NCBI RefSeq assembly: GCF_001665395.1
Contig: NZ_LZSG01000069.1
Span: 25,274-89,273, forward strand
Direction: 5' to 3'
Source: Mycobacterium sp. 1164966.3
GTDB taxonomy: Bacteria; Actinomycetota; Actinomycetes; Mycobacteriales; Mycobacteriaceae
DNA length: 64,000 nucleotides
The notes below the pieces were generated by a model. It did no database searches, was not told where the DNA came from, and was given only the letters and a program-made list of their open reading frames with translations. Position 1 is the first letter of the stretch, and every line of letters begins with the position of its first letter. Below, piece by piece: positions 21,130 to 29,020 of this stretch. The translations under genes were made by a program, and so were the position numbers.

Positions 21130-22526
21130 CAAGGCAACAGTCCCTTGCCGTCGACGGCCTTCTGCACTTCCACGGTGAGTCGATCGGCGGTCCGCTGCGG
21201 GTCGATCGCGGTGACCGGACTCAGCGCCGAGGAAATCCGGATGGACACCGCTTGATAGACCGGCGTCGCCGGCCGCACGGCCGCGTCGGTGAGCTGCCGC
21301 CGGATGACGTCGTACATCGGATACTTCGCCTGGAACTGGGGGTCGGAGTACAGCGATGCGCGCACCGCCGGCAGACCTCCTTCGATCGAGATGTACTTCT
21401 GGTTGGCCGTGTTGCGCAGGCATCTGACGGCCTCGAAGGCTTGCGCCCGGTGGCGGGTAGTGCGGGCCACCGTCAGGTTCAGCCCGCCAATCGTCACCTT
21501 GGCCGGCTTGCCCTGCGCCACAGCCGGGTAAGGCGCGAACCCGAACACCTTACGAGCGGCCGCATAGGCGATGCGGAACTGTTCGCCCGACGGCACGAAT
21601 GCCCCCGCGTTGTCGACGCTGCCGGCCAACTCGGGAAGCTTGTCGAGCGGCAGGAAGGGCACCCCGCCCTTCACCGCGTTCTCCAGCATGGACGCCAGTA
21701 CGTACGGCCAGTTGACCTCCAGCGCGGCCCTGCCCTGCTCGACCGCCAACCGCGCCGTACCGCCGTCGGTCCGGGTGATCGACGGGTCGGCGCCCGGAGC
21801 GGTGGCCACCGCCTTCAGGATCCGCAACGCGGCGACGGTGGCGGCGCGGTGCTCGGGAGTGTCGGTCAGGGTGACATGGCGGCCGTCGTCGGAAAGAACC
21901 CGGCCCCCGGCGCTGACCAGCAGCGTGTTGAACCACACCACCAGCCCCTCCCCCTGGTTGGCCTGAACGGCGATCCAGCTGGGTCCGCCCGCGTCGTGCA
22001 ACCTCGTCGCCTCGGCCACCATGGCGGTCCAGTCCTCCGGTGGGCGATCAACCAAATCAGCTCGGTACCAAAGCAACTGGGTGTTGGTGGTGACGGGCGC
22101 GCCGTAGAGCTTGTGCTTCCACCGGGCGGTCTCCAGTGGGCCGGGCAGCGTGTCGTCGGTGGCGTCGGCCTCGGCCAGCCCGGCCGGATCGGCGGACAGC
22201 GGCAGCGCCCAGCCCGCCTCGGCGAACTCGGCGGTCCACACCACGTCCATGGCCATCACGTCCAGCGTCCGATCGTTGCCGGTCAGCCGCCGCGCCAATT
22301 GAAGTCGTTGCACGTCGGGAGACCTGGGCAGGCTGATGTGCTGGATGGTGAAGCGCCCGCCGAACTGCTCGTTGCAGTGCTGGGCAACGGCGGTGAACGT
22401 CGCCGCGTCGGTGGCGGGCGTGTACAAACTGATGACCACGCCCGAACTTCCGGAGCCACACCCCGGCACCAGCATCGCGGCGGTCAGCGTCGCCGAAAAG
22501 GCGGCCGCCAACCGCCCGCGGCTCAC
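21129..22526 (-). CDS. lpqY: Trehalose-binding lipoprotein LpqY
   Basis: Substrate-binding lipoprotein of the trehalose recycling importer, 465 aa (H37Rv Rv1235 468 aa). The signal peptide AAAFSATLTAAMLVPGC ends in the lipobox VPGC, followed by GSGSSG. The rest is a family-1 solute-binding fold, with VVWTAEFAEAGWALPL and the C-terminal repeat of small helices typical of maltose/trehalose-binding proteins. The GTG start sits directly behind the stop of the upstream gene (22528-22530), which suggests coupling. Gene order Rv1234-lpqY-sugA-sugB-sugC is preserved. Confidence 0.95.
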   Translation of the reverse strand: MSRGRLAAAFSATLTAAMLVPGCGSGSSGVVISLYTPATDAATFTAVAQHCNEQFGGRFTIQHISLPRSPDVQRLQLARRLTGNDRTLDVMAMDVVWTAEFAEAGWALPLSADPAGLAEADATDDTLPGPLETARWKHKLYGAPVTTNTQLLWYRADLVDRPPEDWTAMVAEATRLHDAGGPSWIAVQANQGEGLVVWFNTLLVSAGGRVLSDDGRHVTLTDTPEHRAATVAALRILKAVATAPGADPSITRTDGGTARLAVEQGRAALEVNWPYVLASMLENAVKGGVPFLPLDKLPELAGSVDNAGAFVPSGEQFRIAYAAARKVFGFAPYPAVAQGKPAKVTIGGLNLTVARTTRHRAQAFEAVRCLRNTANQKYISIEGGLPAVRASLYSDPQFQAKYPMYDVIRRQLTDAAVRPATPVYQAVSIRISSALSPVTAIDPQRTADRLTVEVQKAVDGKGLLP

Positions 22527-22527
22527 G

Positions 22528-23049
22528 TCAGATCGCCAGGCGCGCCAGCAGGTCCCGGGCCTTCTCCGCGTTCTGTGGATCGCAGAGGACGTCGTAGCGG
22601 CCCGCCACCAACTGCATGGTCGAGCTGAAATCCCTGGTGCCGCGCGCCATTGCGTAGGGCACCGCGGACGTGATCAGGCCGAAGAAAACCCCGGCGACCA
22701 CGCCGGTGGGCAGCACGGCCCAGTTATTGGTGAAGACGATCAGCACCATGCCGATGAACAGGCCGAGCCAGGCGCCGCTGAGCACGCCGCCGCCGAGCAC
22801 CTTGGGCCAGGTCAGCCGGCCGGTGACCCGTTCCACCTGCATCAAGTCGACGCCGACAATGGTCACCTGCTGGACCGGGAAGTCCTGGTCGGACAGGTAG
22901 TCGACGGCGCGCTGCGCTTCGGCGTAAGTGGGGTACGACCCGACCGGCCAGCCTCTTGGCGGTGTCGGCAGCCCGGGCACGCCGCGGGCGCCGGCCGCAG
23001 CCCCGGGCGTCGCGCCGGGAACTTGTCCGGGCTGGAAAGGACTAGTCAT
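22528..23049 (-). CDS. Small membrane protein with general-stress 17M-like domain (Rv1234)
   Basis: 173 aa, first gene of the trehalose-uptake operon. The N-terminus is Pro/Gly/Ala-rich (FQPGQVPGATPG). A ferredoxin-like region of the YflT/GsP17M type follows (SYPTYAEAQRAVDYLSDQDF ... VTIVGVDL). Two membrane segments come next (VLSGAWLGLFIGMVLIVF and PTGVVAGVFFGLITSAV) with a short cytoplasmic end. The ATG at 23049 starts MTSPFQ, giving the H37Rv length (175 aa); the longer frame reaches into intergenic sequence. Its conserved linkage to lpqY-sugABC suggests an accessory role, but none is proven. Confidence 0.82.
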   Translation of the reverse strand: MTSPFQPGQVPGATPGAAAGARGVPGLPTPPRGWPVGSYPTYAEAQRAVDYLSDQDFPVQQVTIVGVDLMQVERVTGRLTWPKVLGGGVLSGAWLGLFIGMVLIVFTNNWAVLPTGVVAGVFFGLITSAVPYAMARGTRDFSSTMQLVAGRYDVLCDPQNAEKARDLLARLAI

Positions 23050-23215
23050 CGTTCCGCATTCTCCTCTGTCCCGAATCTCCACCGGCCATCGTTCCACCTC
23101 CAGCGAGTTCGACGCCAACGCGACGTTAGCGCCGTCGAAGCCCTCGGTGCTGAGGCGCCGAATCGCGCTTCGTCTACGCCGCGCCTGCCCCGCCCGCATG
23201 GGCTAGGTTGATCCC

Positions 23216-23767
23216 ATGACGGGTCCCGCCGGCGGATATGGCCACAGCGGCCAGGACGATGACGCCACCCGGGCTGCGCCGACACCCTGGAGTGCCCCCG
23301 TGGAGCCACCCCCCGTCGACTATCCGCACACGGACTACCCGCCGCCCAGTTACCCCGGTTATCCGCCTAATCCACCGGGCTACCAGCCGCCGGGCTACGG
23401 CTACCAGCCCGTGCCGGGCAGTCCTCCCGGCTATCCGGGCCCCGCGCCATACCCGGGCGCTTACGCCGCCTACCAGCCGGGATATCCCGCGCCGTCGTCC
23501 GGGAACAACGGACTGGCGATCGCATCGCTGATCACGTCGATCACCGGGTTGGTGCTCGGCATTCCCCTGACGCTGTTCTGCTGGGTCGGCATTCTGTTGC
23601 CCATCGTCGGCGTTGTGCTCGGGATCGTCGCGCTCAACCAGATCAAGCAGACCAACCAGCCGGGCCGCGGGATGGCCATCGCCGGCATCGCAGTCGGAGG
23701 CTTCACGATTGCGGCTGGCTTGATCGGGTTAGTGGTCTTCTTCGCCATCATCGCCGGCTCGCACTGA
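23216..23767 (+). CDS. Pro/Tyr-rich DUF4190 membrane protein (Rv1233c-like)
   Basis: 183 aa. Residues about 20-95 are a low-complexity Pro/Gly/Tyr region with repeats of the type YPxxPPGYQPPGYGYQP, probably extended and cytoplasmic or surface exposed. The C-terminal half has two membrane helices typical of DUF4190 (LITSITGLVLGIPLTLF and IAVGGFTIAAGLIGLVVFF), separated by ALNQIKQTNQPGRGMA. It diverges from the trehalose operon. The function is unknown. Confidence 0.8.
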   Translation: MTGPAGGYGHSGQDDDATRAAPTPWSAPVEPPPVDYPHTDYPPPSYPGYPPNPPGYQPPGYGYQPVPGSPPGYPGPAPYPGAYAAYQPGYPAPSSGNNGLAIASLITSITGLVLGIPLTLFCWVGILLPIVGVVLGIVALNQIKQTNQPGRGMAIAGIAVGGFTIAAGLIGLVVFFAIIAGSH

Positions 23768-23832
23768 CACCGGCCGGCTCGACCGGACACCGCACAGCTG
23801 CCGTCCAGGTAGCACCTGCTTAGGCTTTCCCC

Positions 23833-25171
23833 ATGGGATCGGTCAACAGGGTGTACGTCGCGCGACTTGCGCGGATGTTGGTGCTGGGTCCACTCGGCGA
23901 ATCCTTCGGACGCGTCCGCGACGTCGTGATCAGTATCAGCATCGTCCGCCAGCAACCGCGCGTCCTGGGCCTGGTGGTCGATTTGGCCACCCGCCGCAGC
24001 ATTTTCATACCGATTCTGCGGGTCGCCGCGATCGAGCCCAACGCGGTGACACTCACCACCGGCAACGTGTCGCTGCGCCGCTTCGAGCAGCGGCCCGGCG
24101 AAGCGCTGGCGATGGGCCAAATCCTGGACACACCGGTCAAGGTCAACGATCCCGACCTGCCCGAACTCGTCAACGCCGACGTCGTGATCACCGACCTCGG
24201 CATCGAGCAGACCCGGACCCGCGACTGGATGGTGACCAGGGTCGCCGTCCGCAGCCACCGCCGGCTGGGGCGGCGCGGGCCGGTACACGTCGTCGACTGG
24301 CACAACGTGCAGGGCTTGACCCCGTCGGCGCTGGCGATGCCCGATCAGGGGGTGGCAGAGCTGCTGGACCAGTTCGAGGGACGTAAGGCGGTCGACGTGG
24401 CCGACACCATCCGCGGGCTTCCCCCGAAGCGGCGCTACGAGGTGTTCCGGGCGCTTGACGACGAACGGCTCGCCGACATTCTGCAGGAGCTGCCGGAGCT
24501 GGACCAGGCCGAAGTGTTGTCGCACCTGGGCACCGACCGGTCCGCCGACGTGCTCGAGGCGATGGACCCCGACGACGCCGCCGACCTGCTCGGCGTGCTC
24601 ACCCCGACCGACGCCGAGATGCTGCTCACCCGGATGGATCCCGACGAGTCCGACCCGGTGCGACGGCTGCTGACGCACTCCCCGGACACGGCCGGCGGCC
24701 TGATGACCTCCGATCCGGTGGTGCTGACCCCCGACACCGCGGTGGCCGAGGCGCTGGCCCGGGCGCGCCACGAAGACCATGGACGCCAGCGCGGGGGTCA
24801 GGTCGGGGTCGCGCGCCCGGGCCAGCGCCTCGGCCACCGCGGTGTCGGGGGTCAGCCCCACCGGCCGCTACCTGGGCTGCGTACCGCTACAGCGGCTACT
24901 GCGTGAAGCGCCGGCAGAGCTGATCGGCGGAATCGTCGACACCGACCTGCTCACCTTGACGCCGGAGACCCCGTTGGCCTCGGTCACCCGCTACTTCGCC
25001 GCCTACAACCTGGTGTGCGGGCCGGTGGTCGACGATCAGAACCATTTGTTGGGCGCGGTCACGGTGGACGACCTGCTCGATCACCTGCTGCCACATGATT
25101 GGCGGGTGGATGCCCAGCAACTCGACGTTAACGGCAGTGTCGCCCCCGGAAGAGCCGGAGCAGGCAAGTGA
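23833..25171 (+). pseudogene. MgtE-N/PRC-barrel protein (Rv1232c-like), disrupted by an inverted duplication
   Basis: The first part (23833 to about 24768) reads an intact PRC-barrel-like domain (RVRDVVISISIVRQQPRVLG) and an MgtE intracellular N domain of repeated ELPELDQAEVL/MDPDDAADLL helices, ending in GGLMTSDPVVLTPDTAVAEA. The remaining CBS-like part (YLGCVPLQRLLREAPAELIG to the stop at 25171) is intact but in another frame. Between them a 46-base segment (24723-24768) is repeated in inverted orientation at 24811-24856. The 42-base loop between the arms is also reversed: the expected protein (ARDPDLTPALASMVFVARP) is readable only on the minus strand. The stop overlaps the next start (GTGA). 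It is either a recently killed gene or an assembly artefact. Confidence 0.8.
24723..24856. repeat. Fold-back inverted repeat, 46-base perfect arms, 42-base loop
   Basis: Arms 24723-24768 and 24811-24856 are exact reverse complements. The left arm is the native coding sequence of the MgtE-N gene and the right arm is its inverted copy. The loop is the native following sequence in reversed orientation. This is the pattern expected from a strand/template switch at a quasi-palindrome or from a chimeric read. Confidence 0.92.
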
Positions 25172-25704
25172 GCAAAACGACCGCACCGCGCCGGCTCTAC
25201 ACCCCGCGCACTTCGCGGGGGTTCTCGCTGCAGGTGGACCCCGAAGCGGTCGGTCAGATCACCGAGTCCATCGCCCGCTTCTTCGGCACCGGCCGCTACC
25301 TGTTGCTGCAGACGATCCTGGTGCTGGCCTGGATATTGGTGAACTTGTTCGCCGTTCACTGGCGCTGGGACCCTTACCCGTTCATCCTGCTGAACCTGGC
25401 CTTCTCCACCCAGGCCGCCTACGCGGCGCCGCTGATCCTGCTGGCCCAGAACCGGCAGGAGAACCGGGACCGGGTGGCGCTGGAAGAGGATCGCCGCCGC
25501 GCCGCGCAGACCAAGGCCGACACCGAGTATCTGGCCCGCGAGCTGGCCGCCCTGCGGCTGGCCGTCGGCGAGGTCACGACCCGCGACTACCTGCGTCACG
25601 AGCTGGAAAACCTGCGTGCCGCGCTGGCCGAGCCGCAGTCGCCGGAGCCCGACAAGCACCCGGCGCGGGCAGCTGACAATGTGGAGCGGCGAGTGAAGAA
25701 ATAG
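25168..25704 (+). CDS. DUF1003 membrane protein (Rv1231c-like)
   Basis: 178 aa. RFFGTGRYLLLQTILVLAWI and YPFILLNLAFSTQAAYAAPL give the two membrane helices of DUF1003, with the family's WDPYPFILLN motif. A charged coiled-coil tail follows (NRQENRDRVALEEDRRRA and onwards). The GTG start overlaps the stop of the MgtE-N gene (GTGA, 25168-25171), so translation was coupled to the now broken gene, and its expression may be reduced. H37Rv length 180 aa. The function is unknown. Confidence 0.85.
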   Translation: MSKTTAPRRLYTPRTSRGFSLQVDPEAVGQITESIARFFGTGRYLLLQTILVLAWILVNLFAVHWRWDPYPFILLNLAFSTQAAYAAPLILLAQNRQENRDRVALEEDRRRAAQTKADTEYLARELAALRLAVGEVTTRDYLRHELENLRAALAEPQSPEPDKHPARAADNVERRVKK

Positions 25705-25754
25705 GGGAGGACCAAATCCCCCATTGCGCCACTCCCGTAACAAGAGTTATGTAT

Positions 25755-25770
25755 GGTGATCTAGTTCACG
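25755..25770 (+). promoter_or_regulatory. CRP (Rv3676-type) binding site
   Basis: ggtgatctagttcacg fits the mycobacterial CRP palindrome GTGA-N6-TCAC, including the preferred central bases (NNTNGN). It lies 71 bases before the GTG of the lytic-transglycosylase-like gene, in an AT-rich stretch. It is probably a cAMP-responsive operator; activation or repression cannot be read from position alone. Confidence 0.65.
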
Positions 25771-25840
25771 AAGCTAAGAAGAAACCGTAACTAACCGGAC
25801 ACGGTTTTCCGACGGCTCAACACAACTGAAGGACGGTCGA

Positions 25841-27331
25841 GTGCGCATAGGGGGACGCTGGGCTGCACACCCGGCCGTCGCGGCCGTGCGGCAGTGGCCG
25901 CGTCAAGCAACGCGAACACCCGCATTCGGTATCGCCGCCATCACGCCATTGGTTTTCGCCGCAGCCGTAGGGGGCGCTCCGGCTCCGCTGCCTGGAAAAA
26001 CTCCGGCCGTGCGCGCCGTAACCCCGGTAGCCGCGGTAACAGCGTCGCACCGTGATCTGCGCGCCAACCCGTCCGGCCCTGGTGTGGTGGCCATCCCGCG
26101 GGCGCCCGCCAGGTTCCACGTCGCGGCGGCCACCATATCGGCGCCGCCGCCCCCGACGGTCGTGAATGCGCCTGGCACACTGGGCATTCCGAAAACGGCG
26201 CTGGCCGCCTACCGCAACGCCGAGCTGAAGATGGCCGCTGCCGTCCCGGGATGTGGCGTCAGCTGGAACTTGCTGGCCGGCATCGGCCGCATCGAGTCGG
26301 GCCACGCCGGCGGCGGTGCCGTCGACTCGCGCGGCACCGCGCTCAACCCGATCTACGGTCCCGCGCTGGACGGCACGCTGCCCGGCAATGAAGTCATCGT
26401 CCAGCAGAGCGTCGGCAACCGCGTCACCTACGCACGTGCGATGGGGCCCATGCAGTTCCTGCCCGGCACCTGGGCGCGTTATGCCTCCGACGGCGACGGC
26501 GACGGCATCGCCGATCCGCAGAACCTGTTCGATTCGACGCTCGCGGCGGCCCGGTACCTGTGCAGCGGCGGGCTGAACCTGCGCGACCCCGGACAGGTCA
26601 TGGCGGCCATCCTCCGGTACAACAACTCGGTCGCCTACGCGCAGAACGTGCTGGGCTGGGCTGCCGCATACGCCACCGGCGTGGTCCCGGTCGACCTGCC
26701 GCCGATCACCGGCACGCCGCCGCCGATCGGCGACGGATTCCTGGAACACCCCGAAGGCCTCGGGCCCAACTTGGCGCTGAACCACACCGGCCTGCCGTAC
26801 ACCGACCCGTTTGCCGGGCGGACGCCGCTGATCGACCTCGGTGGCCAGACTCAACTCGTCAGCACCCAACCGATGTTCCCGTGGATGGCGCCTCCGGCGA
26901 CGCAGGGCCCGGCGCCGCTGACGCTTGCGCCTGGCTGCACGCTGATCTGCATCGGCTCGCAGGGCCCTGGGCCGGGGCCGGGGCCGGGTCCCCTCCCCGC
27001 CGGCACGAGCCCGCAGCCGTCCGAGGTCGTCGCGCCGCCGATGGGGCAGCCGCCAGTTGCCGGTGCGCCGCCGATCGGGCAGCCACCAGTCGCCGGTGCG
27101 CCGAAGGTTCGCCAGGCACCGCCACCCGCCGGGGTTCCGCCCGTGGATCCGCTGGGGCCGCCGCCCGGCGCTCCCCCGGCTGAGACGCCGGCAGGCGCAC
27201 CACCTGTGAGCCCGGCCGCCGGCGCGCCCAACGCCTCACCGGCGCCGAAGAAGCCGGCCGGCCAGCCCGGCGTGCCCACCGCACCCGCCCCGGCCGTGCC
27301 CAACGAGCCGCCGCCGGTTCCGCCCGCCTAA
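25841..27331 (+). CDS. Exported lytic transglycosylase-like protein with Pro-rich tail (Rv1230c-like)
   Basis: 496 aa. The N-terminal hydrophobic segment FGIAAITPLVFAAAVGGA acts as signal or anchor. Residues about 115-290 form a lysozyme-like MltB/SLT-2 domain: WNLLAGIGRIESGHAGGG with the putative catalytic Glu152, AMGPMQFLPGTWARYASDGD, ADPQNLFDSTLAAARYLC and ILRYNNSVAYAQNVLGWA. It should cleave peptidoglycan glycan strands outside the membrane. The tail from about 375 is Pro/Ala/Gly-rich and contains an 11-residue repeat, GQPPVAGAPPI type. The GTG start has aagga upstream. It is longer than H37Rv Rv1230c (411 aa) mainly in the tail. Confidence 0.85.
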   Translation: MRIGGRWAAHPAVAAVRQWPRQATRTPAFGIAAITPLVFAAAVGGAPAPLPGKTPAVRAVTPVAAVTASHRDLRANPSGPGVVAIPRAPARFHVAAATISAPPPPTVVNAPGTLGIPKTALAAYRNAELKMAAAVPGCGVSWNLLAGIGRIESGHAGGGAVDSRGTALNPIYGPALDGTLPGNEVIVQQSVGNRVTYARAMGPMQFLPGTWARYASDGDGDGIADPQNLFDSTLAAARYLCSGGLNLRDPGQVMAAILRYNNSVAYAQNVLGWAAAYATGVVPVDLPPITGTPPPIGDGFLEHPEGLGPNLALNHTGLPYTDPFAGRTPLIDLGGQTQLVSTQPMFPWMAPPATQGPAPLTLAPGCTLICIGSQGPGPGPGPGPLPAGTSPQPSEVVAPPMGQPPVAGAPPIGQPPVAGAPKVRQAPPPAGVPPVDPLGPPPGAPPAETPAGAPPVSPAAGAPNASPAPKKPAGQPGVPTAPAPAVPNEPPPVPPA

Positions 27332-27387
27332 GACGGCCGGTCGGCTGGCCAAGCCGCCAAAAGCCGAGCCGCCTACACTCGGCGGTG

Positions 27388-28545
27388 ATGTCACGCCATG
27401 ATGCTTCTCACTCCAACGCCGACCTGAACGCGGCGATCCGCGCCGCATTGGGCAAGGTGATCGACCCCGAACTGCGCCGTCCCATCACCGAACTCGGGAT
27501 GGTCAAGAGCGTCGACTTCGAGAAGGACGGCGGCGTACACGTGGCGATCTACCTGACCACCGCCGCCTGCCCGAAGAAGACCGAGATCAGCGAGCGCGTC
27601 GGCCAGGCCGTCGCCGACGTCCCCGGCACCGGCGCCGTCCGCGTCACCCTGGACGTGATGAGCGACGAGCAGCGCACCGAGCTGCGCAAGCAGTTGCGCG
27701 GTGACGCACGCGAACCCGTCATTCCCTTCGCCCAACCCAACTCGCTGACCCGGGTATACGCCGTCGCGTCCGGCAAGGGCGGGGTGGGAAAGTCCAGCGT
27801 CACAGTCAACCTGGCCGCCGCGATGGCCGCCCGCGGCCTGTCGGTCGGCGTGCTCGACGCCGACATCCACGGCCATTCCATCCCGCGCATGATGGGCACC
27901 AGCGACCGGCCCACACAGGTCGAGTCGATGATCTTGCCGCCCATCGCCCACAAGGTGAAGGTGATCTCGATCGCCCAATTCACCGAGGGCAACACCCCGG
28001 TGGTGTGGCGTGGCCCGATGCTGCACCGCGCGCTGCAGCAGTTCCTGGCCGACGTTTATTGGGGTGATCTGGATGTGCTGCTGCTCGATCTGCCGCCCGG
28101 AACCGGCGACATCGCCATCTCGGTGGCTCAGCTGATCCCGAATGCGGAGATCCTGGTGGTGACCACACCACAGCTGGCCGCGGCAGAGGTCGCCGAACGG
28201 GCCGGCAGCATCGCGATACAGACCCGCCAGCGCATCGTCGGCGTGGTGGAGAACATGTCCGGGCTGCGGCTGCCGGACGGGTCGACGCTGCAGGTCTTCG
28301 GCGAGGGCGGCGGACAGCAGGTGGCCGAGCGGCTGTCGCGGGCGGTCGGCGCCGAGGTTCCACTGCTGGGCCAGATCCCGCTGGACCCCGCATTGGTGGC
28401 GGCGGGCGACGCCGGCATCCCGATGGTGCTGAGTGCGCCGGACTCGCCGGTGGGCAAGGAGCTGCGCAGCATCGCCGACAGCCTGTCGTCCCGACGGCGC
28501 GGGCTGGCAGGCGTGTCGCTGGGCCTCGACCCCACCCGGCGTTAG
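27388..28545 (+). CDS. mrp: Mrp/ApbC Fe-S cluster carrier P-loop ATPase
   Basis: 385 aa (ATG at 27388; a GTG one codon earlier is possible). The N-terminal DUF59/MIP18 domain has KVIDPELRRPITELGMV and TTAACPKKTEI. The ATPase domain has the deviant Walker A motif ASGKGGVGKSSVTVNLA, DADIHGHSIPRMMG, and LLLDLPPGTGDIAISVAQ. The family's CxxC cluster-binding pair near the C-terminus is not visible here: the region reads GVVENMSG. Homologs load Fe-S clusters onto target proteins; H37Rv Rv1229c is 390 aa. It is followed at 28546 by a short gap to the convergent tatB. Confidence 0.9.
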   Translation: MSRHDASHSNADLNAAIRAALGKVIDPELRRPITELGMVKSVDFEKDGGVHVAIYLTTAACPKKTEISERVGQAVADVPGTGAVRVTLDVMSDEQRTELRKQLRGDAREPVIPFAQPNSLTRVYAVASGKGGVGKSSVTVNLAAAMAARGLSVGVLDADIHGHSIPRMMGTSDRPTQVESMILPPIAHKVKVISIAQFTEGNTPVVWRGPMLHRALQQFLADVYWGDLDVLLLDLPPGTGDIAISVAQLIPNAEILVVTTPQLAAAEVAERAGSIAIQTRQRIVGVVENMSGLRLPDGSTLQVFGEGGGQQVAERLSRAVGAEVPLLGQIPLDPALVAAGDAGIPMVLSAPDSPVGKELRSIADSLSSRRRGLAGVSLGLDPTRR

Positions 28546-28564
28546 GTAGGCCTGGCTTCGTCAC

Positions 28565-28622
28565 CGAACGTGGGCCTTAGGCACGAAAACCGCCTCGAAT
28601 GCGTCCATATCCCCCACGTTCG
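28565..28622. terminator. Possible bidirectional terminator between mrp and tatB
   Basis: cgaacgtggg (28565-28574) and cccacgttcg (28613-28622) are perfect inverted repeats 38 bases apart, centred in the 88-base gap between two convergent genes. There is no U-run, as is usual in mycobacteria. H37Rv carries lpqX and Rv1227c-Rv1225c at this point. Confidence 0.4.
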
Positions 28623-28633
28623 ACGCTCAGCCC

Positions 28634-29020
28634 CTAAGTGGCGTCGGTGTCGAACGGCGTGCGCCCGGGGTCGACGGGCTCGGCGCGCTGGACCGGCTGA
28701 GCGGGCGGAGCGCCGTTGACCGGGGGTTCGAAGTTGCCCGTGAAGAGGGAGTCGTCGCCGTCGAGCAGATGCTTGGTGAGCGCCGCCCGCGGCGTGATGC
28801 CGCGTAGCTTCTGCAGCTCGCCGAGCTGTCCGCGTAGGTCGTCGAACTCCGGCCCGATGTCCTCGCGCAGCTGGTTCGTGACACCGCTGAGGTAATCGCG
28901 GGCCTGCCGCAACGCGCCCGCTGTCCACCGGATGGCACCGGGGAGGCGCTCGGGGCCGAGGACCAGTAATCCGACCACCAGGAGCACCAGCATTTCCCCC
29001 CAGCCGACGTTGGCGAACAT
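28634..29020 (-). CDS. tatB: Sec-independent translocase subunit TatB
   Basis: 128 aa. A single N-terminal membrane helix (GWGEMLVLLVVGLLVLGPE) is followed by the conserved GPERLP hinge and an amphipathic helix (GAIRWTAGALRQARDYL). A polar tail with PPAQPVQRAEPV follows, as in TatB. It partners TatC in recognising twin-arginine substrates. The ATG (29018-29020) immediately follows the htrA stop, so the four genes sigE-rseA-htrA-tatB lie head to tail on one strand as in H37Rv (Rv1221-Rv1224). Confidence 0.92.
   Translation of the reverse strand: MFANVGWGEMLVLLVVGLLVLGPERLPGAIRWTAGALRQARDYLSGVTNQLREDIGPEFDDLRGQLGELQKLRGITPRAALTKHLLDGDDSLFTGNFEPPVNGAPPAQPVQRAEPVDPGRTPFDTDAT

Noticed and set aside
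23470..24861. A 463-codon minus-strand frame across the MgtE-N gene
   Set aside because: Its convincing-looking first 35 residues are the inverted piece of the real gene; the remainder is antisense noise.
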